A stretch of DNA of 64,000 nucleotides. Origin: Mixta sp031457955. GTDB taxonomy: Bacteria > Pseudomonadota > Gammaproteobacteria > Enterobacterales > Enterobacteriaceae. Where the stretch lies: assembly GCF_031457955.1 (NCBI RefSeq), contig NZ_JAVDXN010000001.1:124001-188000 (forward strand), given 5' to 3'. The number at the start of each line of letters is the position of its first letter. Positions within the stretch are counted from its first letter, which is position 1. Positions 41,844-51,750 of this stretch are shown piece by piece. Both the position numbers and the translations under genes were made by a program. The notes below the pieces were generated by a model, which saw only the letters and a list, made by a program, of their open reading frames with translations, was not told the origin of the DNA and did no database searches.

Positions 41844-42358
41844 TACCATCTCCATGAGTAACGTATGAATATCAAACCGTCAGCGCTCACTTAAAACCTA
41901 CGAAATTTCCGCCGCCGGTAAACAGAATGAATATTGGAATATTCCATTTTCGCGGCACACTCTACCACCATCCGAATAAGTTAAAAGTACCCGTAACGCG
42001 CTGGCGGGTGATAACGATCACAATCCAAACAATAAATCAGGTTTGATAAGCTGGATGTTTAATTATTTATAATTTAATTCTCTAAGTTTGTTATAAATCA
42101 TAGTGAATAAGGCTGTTATTTGCTTTTTTAGCTGGTTGTAAATAGTGCGGGTTTATGTTTGATTTTTAATCAACGCTAATTTTATTATGTTTTAAATCAA
42201 TGGATTAATTTTTAACTGCCTGGAGTTTATACCGTTTGCGCAACCACCTTAATTAAAAAGCAGCGGGTTTGCGCAATAAAGCGCAGTCTGGAAAAAACAG
42301 GCAATAAATAACAAGGCGTAAAAAAGGCCTGATAAACAGGCCTGTGGGAAAGGGGAAA
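41844..42358. other. Long AT-rich gap between sdaC and ybjG
   Basis: About 515 bases with no plausible gene. The left part is the sdaC upstream region and includes a perfect palindrome TGGAATATTCCA at 41935-41946, about 90 bases before the start codon, a possible operator. The centre is very AT-rich. The ybjG terminator lies at the right end. Confidence 0.55.
42320..42343 (-). terminator. Rho-independent terminator of ybjG
   Basis: AGGCCTG/CAGGCCT with a five-base loop is followed on the minus strand by six U. It starts about 15 bases after the ybjG stop. Confidence 0.85.
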
Positions 42359-42958
42359 TTAATTGCGCACCCAGCCTTTTCTGATCGGTAGGGAAAAGAG
42401 CTGACGATAAATTTGATGCAGTAATTTCATTAGCGGCTCGCCATACCACGGCCAGGCCATTTGCGAGAACAGGCAGCCCAGTACGCCCACCAGCAGGCCG
42501 CCCAGCATATCCATCGGCCAGTGTACGCCAAGGTAAACCCGCGACCAGGCAATTGTCGTACCGATCGCCAGCAGCATAAGGCCGGACCAGACGCGATGCC
42601 AAAAGATAAACGCCAGCGCAAAGGTAAAAATCGCCGTGCCGTGGTTGCTGGGATAGGATTCATTCGGCTCATGCGTCAGAAACTGATGGCCCAGCCCGAT
42701 CGCGAAAGGGCGCGGATGCGGAAACAGCTGGCCCACGCCCCAGGAGATCGTCATCGCACAGAGCAGGGCGATACCGGTTTTTAACACCAAAGCCCGCACC
42801 CCGTTATGCGGCCCCCAAAACCAGAGCCCGACGATCAGCAGCGGCACGATAGCAATTAAATCTTTGGCGATAAAGGTTGCCAGCTCCAGTGACCAGGCCG
42901 CTGACTGCGGCGTGGCGTTGATCCAGAGAAACAGCGTCCGGTTCAACTCTTCCATCAT
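42359..42958 (-). CDS. ybjG: Undecaprenyl-diphosphatase YbjG (PAP2 family)
   Basis: A 199-residue membrane phosphatase that recycles undecaprenyl pyrophosphate for cell-wall synthesis and contributes to bacitracin resistance. The PAP2 signature is split as KDL..., SYPSNHGTAIFTFALAF and WSRVYLGVHWPMDMLGGLL, supplying the catalytic histidines. The C-terminal ALPIRKGWVRD-like tail of E. coli YbjG is conserved (SLPIRKGWVRN). The ATG at 42958 shares its first base with the stop of the upstream PAP2 gene (TAATG), so translation is coupled; a second ATG at 42955 follows. Confidence 0.94.
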   Translation of the reverse strand: MMEELNRTLFLWINATPQSAAWSLELATFIAKDLIAIVPLLIVGLWFWGPHNGVRALVLKTGIALLCAMTISWGVGQLFPHPRPFAIGLGHQFLTHEPNESYPSNHGTAIFTFALAFIFWHRVWSGLMLLAIGTTIAWSRVYLGVHWPMDMLGGLLVGVLGCLFSQMAWPWYGEPLMKLLHQIYRQLFSLPIRKGWVRN

Positions 42959-43695
42959 TATTTCTTCCTCATCTTGTTCGTCAGATACGTTACGCATCCG
43001 TAAGTCAACAGCTGCGTCAGCCAAACCCACCAGCCAGCCCATAAATTATGAGAAAGGAAGTGCGCGCCGCGCATCATCTGTCCATAACCCATTACTAAGC
43101 CCAGCAATATCGCTCCGCTCCAGCACAGCCAGGCAAGGCGGCGACGCGTTGGCCAGTAAAGAAAAAACAGCGCCATTAAACTGAAGCCGCTTGAAGCGTG
43201 ACCGCCAGGAAAACAGTGGCCCGGGCCGCTGTCATGCGGTTCCATGCCCAGCAACGGCCAGGCCTGGGATTGGCCGCCAAACGCGACCAGATCCCACGGA
43301 CACGAGTGCGCGCTGGTCGCCTTAAGTACGCCCACCACCAACGGGCCGATACCGATCAACAGCGCCACCATGATCCAGCGCGGCTGGCGACGCGCCAGCC
43401 CGGCAACCAGTAACGTTACGCCGACGCCAATCACCCAATCCTTCAATAAACGGTGATTAATCAGATCCAGCCAGCGATTATCCTTCCAGGGAAAACGCTG
43501 GGTCAGCGGATCGAACCAGTAGCCGGTTAGCGCGTTATCCAGGTTGCCGTCACGCGCGAGCCATAAAAACAGCAGGCCAAAAAACATCAGTAAAACAGCA
43601 TGGATAGCGTAAAAGCGCGTGGATAACGGGTAAATCGCGTTAATCCTAATCGGGGGGCGTGTTTCGCGTTGGTTTAACTTTGAAGACAATTGCAT
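42958..43695 (-). CDS. PAP2-family phosphatase (lipid phosphatase-like)
   Basis: About 245 residues with six membrane segments. The PAP2 catalytic motifs are K(A)TSAHSCPWDL, FPGGHASSGFSLMALFF and RGAHFLSHNLWAGW; the family dephosphorylates lipid pyrophosphates or phosphates, for example Kdo2-lipid A modification or undecaprenyl pyrophosphate recycling. ATGs at 43707 and 43695 are possible; only the second has GGGA upstream. It is coupled to ybjG by a one-base overlap, making a two-gene PAP2 operon that E. coli lacks at this place. Confidence 0.88.
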   Translation of the reverse strand: MQLSSKLNQRETRPPIRINAIYPLSTRFYAIHAVLLMFFGLLFLWLARDGNLDNALTGYWFDPLTQRFPWKDNRWLDLINHRLLKDWVIGVGVTLLVAGLARRQPRWIMVALLIGIGPLVVGVLKATSAHSCPWDLVAFGGQSQAWPLLGMEPHDSGPGHCFPGGHASSGFSLMALFFLYWPTRRRLAWLCWSGAILLGLVMGYGQMMRGAHFLSHNLWAGWWVWLTQLLTYGCVTYLTNKMRKK

Positions 43696-43776
43696 GACCG
43701 TTCCCATAGCGTATGACAGAGGCGCTATAGTGCAAAGCGGCGCTTAAGGAAACATTAAGAGGCGGCAGGCGGGCAT

Positions 43777-43841
43777 AAAAAAACCCGCTAATCATTGATT
43801 AACGGGCTCCACAATTTGGGATTTCAAAGAAAAGCAGTGGC
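43777..43841 (-). ncRNA. rybB: RybB small regulatory RNA
   Basis: The transcript start and first 18 bases (GCCACTGCTTTTCTTTGA) are identical to the 5' seed region of E. coli RybB, the Hfq-dependent sigma-E small RNA that represses many outer-membrane protein mRNAs. A terminator stem CCCGTTAATC/GATTAGCGGG ends in seven U. The predicted length is about 65 bases, shorter than the 79 of E. coli because the terminator stem is smaller. It lies next to ybjL, as in E. coli, behind a sigma-E promoter. Confidence 0.93.
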
Positions 43842-43847
43842 ACTTAT

Positions 43848-43874
43848 TCAGACTGCCCCTCAGGAGAGAAGTTC
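43848..43874 (-). promoter_or_regulatory. Sigma-E promoter of rybB
   Basis: On the minus strand GAACTT (43874-43869) and TCTGA (43852-43848) are spaced by 16 bases, the sigma-E -35 and -10 elements, with the rybB start six bases further on. It predicts induction by envelope stress. Confidence 0.88.
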
Positions 43875-43894
43875 GCAGCCGAATTAAATATTTT

Positions 43895-45583
43895 TTAACC
43901 GCCCAGTGCGGGCCAGATAATCACAATCAGCGTCCCCGCCAGCGTCAGCAGAACGTTGGCGATGGCATAGGTGCCGGCATAGCCCAGCGCCGGGATATTG
44001 CTGCGCGCCGTATCGCTGATGATCTCCATGGCGGGCGCGCAGGTACGTGCGCCCATAATCGCGCCGAACAGCAGCGCACGGTTCATGCGCAACACGTAAG
44101 CGCCAAACAGATAACAGAGCACCACCGGCACCAGGCTGACTGCCAGACCGCTCAGCAGCATCAGCAGGCCGGTTTCGCCCAGCCCCTTGCCAAGGCCGCT
44201 GCCTGCGCTCAGGCCGACGCCCGCCATAAACACCATCAGGCCAAACTCTTTTACCATGGTTAACGCGCCCTGCGGGATATAGCCGAAGGTCGGATGGTTA
44301 GCACGCAGAAAGCCCAGCATAATACCGGCAAACAGCAGGCCTGCCGCGTTACCAATGCCAAAACTAAAGGCGCTGAACTGAAAGCTCACCATGCCGATCA
44401 TCAGGCCGATAATAAAGAAGGCGCAAAAGGCCAGCAGATCGGTAACCTGACTGTGAATCGAGATAAAGCCGATGCGATCCGCCAGGCTTTTAACGCGCCG
44501 TGCTTCGCCGCTGACCTGCAGCACATCGCCTTTGTTCAGCATAATGCTTTCATCGATCGGCATTTCTATCTGGCTGCGAATCACGCGGTTAAGAAAGCAG
44601 CCGTGATCGGTCAGCTTTAAGTGGCTCAGGCGGCGATTCACCGCGTTGTTATTCTTGACCACGATCTCTTCGGTAACGATGCGCATATCCAGCAGATCGC
44701 GATCGAAAACCTCTTTCCCGTTACGGAAGCTGGGATCGAGACGCGCGTGCGCATCGGGATACCCCACCAGGGAAATTTCATCGCCCAGCTGTAACACCGC
44801 GTCGCCGTCCGGGCTGGCGAGAATACCGTTGCGACGAATACGCTCGATATAACAACCGGTTTGCCGGTAGATCCCCAGCTCACGCAGGTTTTTCCCATCG
44901 GCCCAGGCGACCAGCTCCGGGCCAACGCGATAGGCGCGAATCACCGGCAGGTAAACTTTGCGCTGGCTATCGGTATCCAGCCCGCGCTCGCGCGCGATTT
45001 GTTGGGCGCAGGTCGGCAGGTCCTGATGCTGCAGACGCGGCAGGTAGCGTGCGCCAAAAATCAGGCTCACCAGGCCAACCAGATAGGTCAGGGCGTAGCC
45101 CAGGCTGAGATGATCCTGCATCTGACCGAGTAAAGCCGGGTCGCTCATTGATTGCCGTAGCGTATCGCCGGCGCCGACCAGCACCGGCGTCGAGGTCATC
45201 GCCCCGGCCAGCATGCCCGCCGTCAGCCCGATATCCCAGCCGAATGCTTTACCTAACGCCAGGGCTAACAGCATGGCGCTGGAGACCATCACCAGCGCCA
45301 GCATCAGATAATTTTTACCGTCGCGGAAAAAAATAGAAAAGAAATTGGGACCCGCCTCGACGCCTACGCAAAAAATAAAAAGCATAAAGCCCAGACTAAG
45401 CGCATCGGTATTAATGGAGAAATGTTGCTGGCCCAGCAATAGTGAAACCACTAAAACACCAATGGAATTACCCAGTTGCACTGAACCCAGCCGGAGTTTG
45501 CCCAGGCAAAGTCCTAAAGCCAGCACAACGAATAATAACAATATATCATTCCGGCTTAACAAATCTGCGACGTTTATATTCAC
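43895..45583 (-). CDS. ybjL: Putative aspartate:alanine-exchanger-family transporter YbjL
   Basis: A 562-residue inner-membrane protein of the AAE family. Two blocks of about five helices (1-190 and 375-562) flank two cytoplasmic RCK/TrkA-C domains (about 200-370; ELGIYRQTGCYIERIRRNG and LTDHGCFLNRVIR). The repeated GLMVFMAGVGLSAGSGL and FIFCVGVEAGPNFF motifs are typical. The substrate is not established. It faces the same way as rybB, whose promoter lies immediately behind its stop. Confidence 0.93.
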   Translation of the reverse strand: MNINVADLLSRNDILLLFVVLALGLCLGKLRLGSVQLGNSIGVLVVSLLLGQQHFSINTDALSLGFMLFIFCVGVEAGPNFFSIFFRDGKNYLMLALVMVSSAMLLALALGKAFGWDIGLTAGMLAGAMTSTPVLVGAGDTLRQSMSDPALLGQMQDHLSLGYALTYLVGLVSLIFGARYLPRLQHQDLPTCAQQIARERGLDTDSQRKVYLPVIRAYRVGPELVAWADGKNLRELGIYRQTGCYIERIRRNGILASPDGDAVLQLGDEISLVGYPDAHARLDPSFRNGKEVFDRDLLDMRIVTEEIVVKNNNAVNRRLSHLKLTDHGCFLNRVIRSQIEMPIDESIMLNKGDVLQVSGEARRVKSLADRIGFISIHSQVTDLLAFCAFFIIGLMIGMVSFQFSAFSFGIGNAAGLLFAGIMLGFLRANHPTFGYIPQGALTMVKEFGLMVFMAGVGLSAGSGLGKGLGETGLLMLLSGLAVSLVPVVLCYLFGAYVLRMNRALLFGAIMGARTCAPAMEIISDTARSNIPALGYAGTYAIANVLLTLAGTLIVIIWPALGG

Positions 45584-45873
45584 GTATTAACTTCTTGTTT
45601 ACCAGTAACTTGTTGAAAGACCTGAAATTCCAGGCTAACGTTTATTCCTGTAATTGCTATGGCAAGCTGGTCAGGTTACCGTCTGGAAAAATGTATTCAG
45701 GAGTCAGGATAGAGCGCGCTTCATTTTATTCACTTATTCCACAGACCTCCAGCAGAAAGCCATGTTAAAACAAAATATTTATTAACTTTTAACCGTTAAT
45801 TCTTTAACAGCCGCTGGCGTGAAAGTTATTTTTTTTGATTCTCCTGGTTAGTAGAAATAAACGAGGAAAAATT

Positions 45874-46248
45874 ATGCTGTTGTATAGCGTCCGCTGGCCG
45901 GGCGTAATGATTTGTATGACGCTTTACTGCGTAACTTTTTTCCTGGCTCGTTATAGCGGCGCTGAAGCTGTTTCAGGGCAAAACTCAGAGCAAACCGGCC
46001 TGCTGCTGTTTATGGTGCCGGGCATCATCTCGGCGTTAATTAACCGTCAGACGCCGCTGGTGCAGGCATTACTGAGCGCGGTCGCCGCCACGCCTTGCTG
46101 CCTGTTGATCGATATCAACGGTGTGGTTATGCCATTTACGCCGTGGCAGGAGGTTGCCTGGCTGACCAGCGCCATCTTTTGGTGCGGCTTTGGCGCGCTG
46201 TTGGTGATGCTGTGGCGTACGCTGGCCGCCTCGCGCACTGCACGCTAG
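45874..46248 (+). CDS. ybjM: Inner membrane protein YbjM
   Basis: A 124-residue protein with four hydrophobic segments. It resembles E. coli YbjM (125 residues) in GLLLFMVPGIISALINRQ, AATPCCLLI and WQEVAWLTSAIFWCGFGALL. Its function is unknown. The ATG at 45874 has GAGGAAAA upstream; an earlier in-frame start at 45835 would add 13 residues without a ribosome-binding site. It lies between ybjL and grxA as in E. coli and shares a terminator with grxA. Confidence 0.88.
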   Translation: MLLYSVRWPGVMICMTLYCVTFFLARYSGAEAVSGQNSEQTGLLLFMVPGIISALINRQTPLVQALLSAVAATPCCLLIDINGVVMPFTPWQEVAWLTSAIFWCGFGALLVMLWRTLAASRTAR

Positions 46249-46258
46249 CCGCAGGCAC

Positions 46259-46296
46259 AAAAAAACCGGCGCGCTTGACGGCGTGCCGGTTTTTTA
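46259..46296. terminator. Bidirectional terminator between ybjM and grxA
   Basis: AAAAACCGGCGCGC and GCGTGCCGGTTTTTT pair over more than a dozen bases, with A and T tracts on opposite sides, so it works for both convergent genes. Confidence 0.92.
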
Positions 46297-46306
46297 CATG
46301 CGCGAA

Positions 46307-46570
46307 TTACAGCGCAACGCCCAGGTTGGCCTTGCTCCAGGCGTTGAATTCGGTAAAGCCGCCAACATGCTGCTGATCAACAAAAATCTGCGGCACGGTT
46401 TCTACCGGCTTACCGACTTTTTGCTCCAGATCCGCTTTGGTAATGCCTTCCGCCTGAATATCGACGTAATGGAAATTAAAATCGTCGCGCTCTGCGGTCA
46501 ACTTCTCCGCCAGCTCTTTTGCACGCACACAGTAAGGGCAGCTCTGGCGACCAAAAATCACTGCAAGCAT
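46307..46570 (-). CDS. grxA: Glutaredoxin 1
   Basis: An 87-residue thioredoxin-fold oxidoreductase that reduces ribonucleotide reductase, PAPS reductase and OxyR with glutathione. The redox motif CPYC is at residues 11-14; the cis-proline motif ETVPQIFVDQQHVGG binds glutathione. It diverges from nfsA. In E. coli ybjC lies between grxA and nfsA; here the gap is only 190 bases and ybjC is absent. OxyR control is expected from the family, but no site was delimited. Confidence 0.96.
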   Translation of the reverse strand: MLAVIFGRQSCPYCVRAKELAEKLTAERDDFNFHYVDIQAEGITKADLEQKVGKPVETVPQIFVDQQHVGGFTEFNAWSKANLGVAL

Positions 46571-46760
46571 TGTTATCTCCTTTATGTCACATTTTTGTGT
46601 GAATTATGTCACACTTTTACGCTAAGTAAACGCATCATGAACCGCAACCTTCCCTCTTGTAAAGAAGGCTCTGCCTGTTGGTACAATCCAAACAGGCTAT
46701 GCGCTAATGCACGCGTTACGTTTTACACTCGTCACCTTATTAACTCTTTCGGAGATTTAC

Positions 46761-47483
46761 ATGACGCCGACCATTGAACTGTTACGTGCGCATCGTTCGA
46801 TTCGTGCCTTTACCGATCAACCGATTAGCGATGAACAGCGTGAGGCGATTATCGCCGCCGCGCAGTCGGCTTCCACCTCCAGCTTTTTACAGTGCTCTTC
46901 TATTATTCGTGTCACCGATAAAGCGCTGCGTGAGCAGCTGGTTACGCTCAGCGGCGGTCAGCCATATATCGCGCAGGCGGCGGAGTTTTGGGTGTTCTGC
47001 GCTGATTTCCAGCGGAATCTGCAAATTTGCCCTGAGGCGCAGCTGGGGCTGGCGGAGCAGCTGCTGTTAGGCTGCGTCGATACGGCGATTCTGGGACAGA
47101 ATGCGATGGTGGCCGCCGAGTCGCTGGGGCTGGGCGGCGTCTATATTGGCGGCATCCGCAACAGCATTGAGCAGGTCACCGAGCTGCTGGGTCTGCCGCA
47201 GCACGTGCTGCCGCTGTTTGGTATGTGCCTGGGCTGGCCGCAGCAGGAACCGGATGTCAAGCCGCGCATGCCCGCCACCATGCTGGTGCATGAAAATCGC
47301 TATCAGCCGCTGGATCAGCAACAGCTTGACGGGTACGATCGGCAGCTGGAAGCGTACTATCAGCAGCGCGACAGCAATCAGCGCAGCGATAATTTCAGTA
47401 ATCATATTCGTCGCACTATTGTGCGTGAGAGTCGTCCCTTTATCCTTGATTACCTGCACAAACAGGGCTGGGCAACGCGATAA
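46761..47483 (+). CDS. nfsA: Oxygen-insensitive NADPH nitroreductase NfsA
   Basis: A 240-residue FMN flavoenzyme that reduces nitroaromatics and quinones by two electrons with NADPH. The FMN-binding start is LLRAHRSIRAFTDQPIS; ASTSSFLQCSSIIRVTD, AAESLGLGGVYIGGIRN and the C-terminal HIRRTIVRESRPFILDYLHKQGWATR are nearly the E. coli sequence. The ATG at 46761 has CGGAG upstream and gives the exact E. coli length; the earlier in-frame ATG at 46707 is in the promoter region. rimK follows after 20 bases. Confidence 0.96.
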   Translation: MTPTIELLRAHRSIRAFTDQPISDEQREAIIAAAQSASTSSFLQCSSIIRVTDKALREQLVTLSGGQPYIAQAAEFWVFCADFQRNLQICPEAQLGLAEQLLLGCVDTAILGQNAMVAAESLGLGGVYIGGIRNSIEQVTELLGLPQHVLPLFGMCLGWPQQEPDVKPRMPATMLVHENRYQPLDQQQLDGYDRQLEAYYQQRDSNQRSDNFSNHIRRTIVRESRPFILDYLHKQGWATR

Positions 47484-47503
47484 CGGGACGCGGAGACCGT
47501 TGG

Positions 47504-48406
<903 letters not shown>

Positions 48407-48495
48407 GCCCTGTTTTTGATCCCCGGACGTGGTTTTCAGGTTGCTTTTTCCGTAAGCTATTGCGCTTATTTCATCGCGGTATAGGGCAGTAGCAT

Positions 48496-48981
48496 ATGGA
48501 TTCACTCGTCGTTCCAGACTTAGACGTATTACGACGTTGGCTGGATCAGCAGAGCATTACCTGGTTTGAATGTGACGCCTGTCAGGCGCTGCATCTGCCG
48601 CACATGCAGAATTTCGATGGCGTTTTCGATGCCAAAATCGATCTGGTCGATAATGTCATTCTTTTCTCCGCCCTCGCGGAAGTTAAGCCGACGGCGCTGA
48701 TCCCGCTGGTGGGCGATCTTTCACAAATCAACGCCGCGTCGTTAACGGTAAAAGCCTTTCTCGATATTCAGGACGATAATCTGCCGAAGCTGATTGTCTG
48801 CCAGTCGTTGATTGTCAGCGCAGGGATTACCTATGGTCAGTTTGCGCACTTCCTGCGCCAGAGCGAAGAGCAGATCTCCATGGTGATCATGGAAGCGTTC
48901 GCCAACAACCTGCTGATGAACGGCGAAGCGGAAGATGAAGAGCCGGTGGTGCCCGGCAGCCGCCTGCCGATGCTGCACTAA
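48496..48981 (+). CDS. ybjN: YbjN, type III secretion chaperone-like protein
   Basis: A 161-residue acidic protein matching E. coli YbjN (158), a chaperone-fold protein linked by overexpression studies to motility, surface structures and stress. LDQQSITWFECDACQALHLPHMQNFDGVFDAKIDL and the C-terminal MEAFANNLLMNGEAEDEE are conserved. There are no catalytic motifs. It stands 90 bases after rimK and may be read from the same transcript. Confidence 0.93.
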   Translation: MDSLVVPDLDVLRRWLDQQSITWFECDACQALHLPHMQNFDGVFDAKIDLVDNVILFSALAEVKPTALIPLVGDLSQINAASLTVKAFLDIQDDNLPKLIVCQSLIVSAGITYGQFAHFLRQSEEQISMVIMEAFANNLLMNGEAEDEEPVVPGSRLPMLH

Positions 48982-49373
48982 GGCGCATTGCACGCGCTTG
49001 CTTTCCTTTTGTGCGCCGCTTCCCGATACTTTTACCGGGCAAGCGGCACAATTCACATTTTTATTCTGCACTTTGCCCTTTAATGCCAGATATTTCTCGC
49101 CGTTTATGCCCTGTTTGGCGTATCACATAGATGAAACCTGCATAAATAATCGATAAAAGGCGTTTTTTACGCTAAGGTCTGGCCTGAATGCCGCGCTGCG
49201 GCTATGCTTGCGGGGCTGCATAAGGCATGCGGTAAATGCGTCGGAGCTGGCCGCTTTTGCGCTCGGGCGCACGATGAATAACCATGCACTCTCTCTTTTT
49301 TACATGCAGGAAGCCGTTCGGTTTCTTTGGTTCCGTATCTGAAGATTGACCCCGTTTCTGGAGGAAGGAAAAC
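48982..49373. other. Upstream region of the potFGHI operon
   Basis: About 390 bases with no plausible gene. Several short inverted repeats occur around 49185-49245. The last bases before potF contain GGAGGAAGG, a strong ribosome-binding site. I could not assign a regulator site with confidence. Confidence 0.5.
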
Positions 49374-50486
49374 ATGTTAAACAACCACGGCAAAAAATGG
49401 TTGTCTGGTGTGATCGCTGGCGCGCTGATGGCGGTTTCCGCTGGCACGATGGCGGAAGAGAATACCCTGCATGTCTATAACTGGTCAGACTATATTTCGC
49501 CGGATACCGTGCCGGACTTTGAAAAAAAGACCGGGATCAAAGTGGTTTATGACGTTTTTGATTCCAACGAAGTGCTGGAAGGCAAACTCATGGCGGGCAG
49601 CACCGGCTATGATGTCGTGGTGCCATCCTCCAGCTTCCTCGCGCGTCAGCTGCAATCGGGCGTGTTTCAGGAACTGGATAAAAGCAAACTGCCCAACTAC
49701 AAAAACCTCGATCCTGAGCTGCTGAAAAAAGTAGAGCAGCACGATCCGGGTAACAAATATGCGATTCCTTATCTCTGGGCCACCACCGGTATCGGCTATA
49801 ACGTCGAAAAGGTCAAAGCGGCGCTGGGCAAAGATGCCCCGGTAGACAGCTGGGATCTGGTGCTGAAGCCGGAAAACCTGGAGAAGCTGAAAAGCTGCGG
49901 CGTCTCTTTCCTTGATGCGCCAGAAGAGATTTTCGCCACCGTGCTGAACTACCTCGGCAAAGATCCGAACAGCAGCGATGCGAAAGATTACTCCGGCGCA
50001 GCGACCGATCTGCTGTTAAAGCTGCGTCCTAATATCCGTTATTTCCACTCCTCGCAGTACATTAACGATCTGGCGAACGGCAATACCTGCGTGGCGATCG
50101 GCTGGGCTGGCGATATTTTGCAGGCGAAAAACCGCGCGGCGGAAGCGAAAAACGGCGTCAATATCGCCTACAGCATCCCGAAAGAGGGGGCGCTGGCCTT
50201 CTTCGATATGATGGCGATTCCGAAAGATGCGAAAAATCTGGATGCTGCTTATCAGTGGCTGAACAACATCATGGATCCGCAAGTGATTGCGCACATTTCC
50301 GACAAGATGTTCTACGCTAACGGTAACAAGGCGTCGCTGCCGCTGATCAGTGAAGATATTCGCAATAACCCCGGCATCTTCCCAGGGCCGGAAGCGATGT
50401 CCAAACTGTTCGTACTGAAAGTACAGGAACCTAAGCTTGATCGTGTACGTACGCGTGCATGGACCAAAGTGAAAAGCGGTAAGTAA
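49374..50486 (+). CDS. potF: Putrescine-binding periplasmic protein PotF
   Basis: A 370-residue type II solute-binding protein for putrescine. The signal peptide (about 1-26, ending AGTMA) precedes ENTLHVYNWSDYISPDTVPDFEKKTGIKVVYDVFDSNE, which carries binding-pocket residues (NWSDY) known from PotF. GYDVVVPSSSFLARQLQSGVF and GWAGDILQAKNRA are also conserved. It has a strong Shine-Dalgarno sequence (GGAGGAAGG) and is followed by a hairpin before potG. Confidence 0.96.
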   Translation: MLNNHGKKWLSGVIAGALMAVSAGTMAEENTLHVYNWSDYISPDTVPDFEKKTGIKVVYDVFDSNEVLEGKLMAGSTGYDVVVPSSSFLARQLQSGVFQELDKSKLPNYKNLDPELLKKVEQHDPGNKYAIPYLWATTGIGYNVEKVKAALGKDAPVDSWDLVLKPENLEKLKSCGVSFLDAPEEIFATVLNYLGKDPNSSDAKDYSGAATDLLLKLRPNIRYFHSSQYINDLANGNTCVAIGWAGDILQAKNRAAEAKNGVNIAYSIPKEGALAFFDMMAIPKDAKNLDAAYQWLNNIMDPQVIAHISDKMFYANGNKASLPLISEDIRNNPGIFPGPEAMSKLFVLKVQEPKLDRVRTRAWTKVKSGK

Positions 50487-50520
50487 TTCGTTTAACGCGA
50501 ATTTCCCTGCAGGTTAACAG

Positions 50521-50549
50521 CAACAGAGGCGCGGTATCGGCCTCTGTTG
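50521..50549 (+). promoter_or_regulatory. Intercistronic hairpin between potF and potG
   Basis: CAACAGAGGC/GCCTCTGTTG, a perfect ten-base stem with a nine-base loop, starts 35 bases after the potF stop. TCTCATTTG follows rather than a U run. It probably acts as a partial terminator or 3' stabiliser of potF mRNA. Confidence 0.6.
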
Positions 50550-50600
50550 TCTCATTTGTGCGGCCGCGTGCCGCGCGTTTGTGCTAAGTGCCGGAGAGAG

Positions 50601-51740
50601 ATGTTAGTGAACGACGCGATCCCTCGTCATCCCCATAAAACCGCAAAGGCCCTGACGCCGCTGCTGGAAATCCGTAACCTGACCAAGTCATTTGAAGGGC
50701 AGCACGCCGTCGATGATGTCAGTTTGACCATCTACAAAGGCGAGATTTTTGCGCTGCTGGGCGCCTCGGGCTGCGGTAAATCAACCCTGCTGCGGATGCT
50801 GGCGGGGTTTGAGCCACCGACCCACGGACAGATTCTGCTGGACGGTCAGGATCTCTCGCACGTGCCGCCTTATCAGCGCCCGATTAATATGATGTTTCAG
50901 TCCTATGCGCTGTTTCCCCATATGACGGTAGAGCAGAACATCGCTTTCGGCCTGAAGCAGGATAAGCTGCCGAAGGGCGATATCGCCGAGCGTGTGGCGG
51001 AGATGCTGGCGCTGGTGCATATGCAGGAGTTTGCCAAACGCAAGCCGCACCAGCTTTCCGGCGGCCAGCGTCAGCGTGTGGCGCTGGCGCGCAGCCTGGC
51101 GAAGCGACCGAAACTGCTGCTGCTGGATGAGCCGATGGGCGCGCTGGATAAGAAGCTGCGCGATCGGATGCAGCTGGAAGTGGTGGATATTCTGGAACGC
51201 GTCGGCGCGACCTGCGTAATGGTGACCCACGATCAGGAAGAGGCGATGACCATGGCGGGCCGTATCGCCATTATGAACCGCGGCAAGTTCGTGCAAATCG
51301 GCGAGCCGGAAGAGATCTATGAGCATCCCACCAGCCGCTACAGCGCCGAGTTTATCGGCTCGGTCAATGTGTTTGAAGGCCTGTTGCGTGAGCGACGGGC
51401 GGACGGCCTGGTGATCGATAGCCCAGGTCTGGTGCATCCGCTGAAAGTGGCGTCTGACGTTTCGGTGATGGATAACGTGCCGGTCTCTATCGCGCTGCGC
51501 CCGGAAAAAGTGATGCTGTGCGATCAGGTGCCCGCGGACGGCTGTAACTTTGCCGTGGGCGAGGTGGTGCATATCGCCTATCTGGGCGATTTGTCGATTT
51601 ATCATGTGCGGTTGCATAGCGGGCAGATGATCAGCGCGCAGCTGCAAAACGCGCATCGCTTCCGGGAAGGCGCGCCGACCTGGGGCGATGAAGTCCGCCT
51701 GAGCTGGGACGCCAATAGCTGCGTCGTGCTGACAGTCTGA
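50601..51740 (+). CDS. potG: Putrescine ABC transporter ATP-binding protein PotG
   Basis: A 379-residue ATPase. Walker A GASGCGKST near residue 55, Q-loop MMFQSYALFPHM, signature LSGGQRQR, Walker B LLLLDEPMGALD, and H-loop VTHDQEEAM are followed by a TOBE regulatory domain (about 290-379). The start is uncertain: the ATG at 50601 follows GGAGAGAG; the in-frame GTG at 50607 would match the E. coli N-terminus (NDAIP). An upstream ATG at 50547 overlaps the hairpin and is unlikely. Confidence 0.95.
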   Translation: MLVNDAIPRHPHKTAKALTPLLEIRNLTKSFEGQHAVDDVSLTIYKGEIFALLGASGCGKSTLLRMLAGFEPPTHGQILLDGQDLSHVPPYQRPINMMFQSYALFPHMTVEQNIAFGLKQDKLPKGDIAERVAEMLALVHMQEFAKRKPHQLSGGQRQRVALARSLAKRPKLLLLDEPMGALDKKLRDRMQLEVVDILERVGATCVMVTHDQEEAMTMAGRIAIMNRGKFVQIGEPEEIYEHPTSRYSAEFIGSVNVFEGLLRERRADGLVIDSPGLVHPLKVASDVSVMDNVPVSIALRPEKVMLCDQVPADGCNFAVGEVVHIAYLGDLSIYHVRLHSGQMISAQLQNAHRFREGAPTWGDEVRLSWDANSCVVLTV

Positions 51741-51750
51741 GAGAGCAGAG

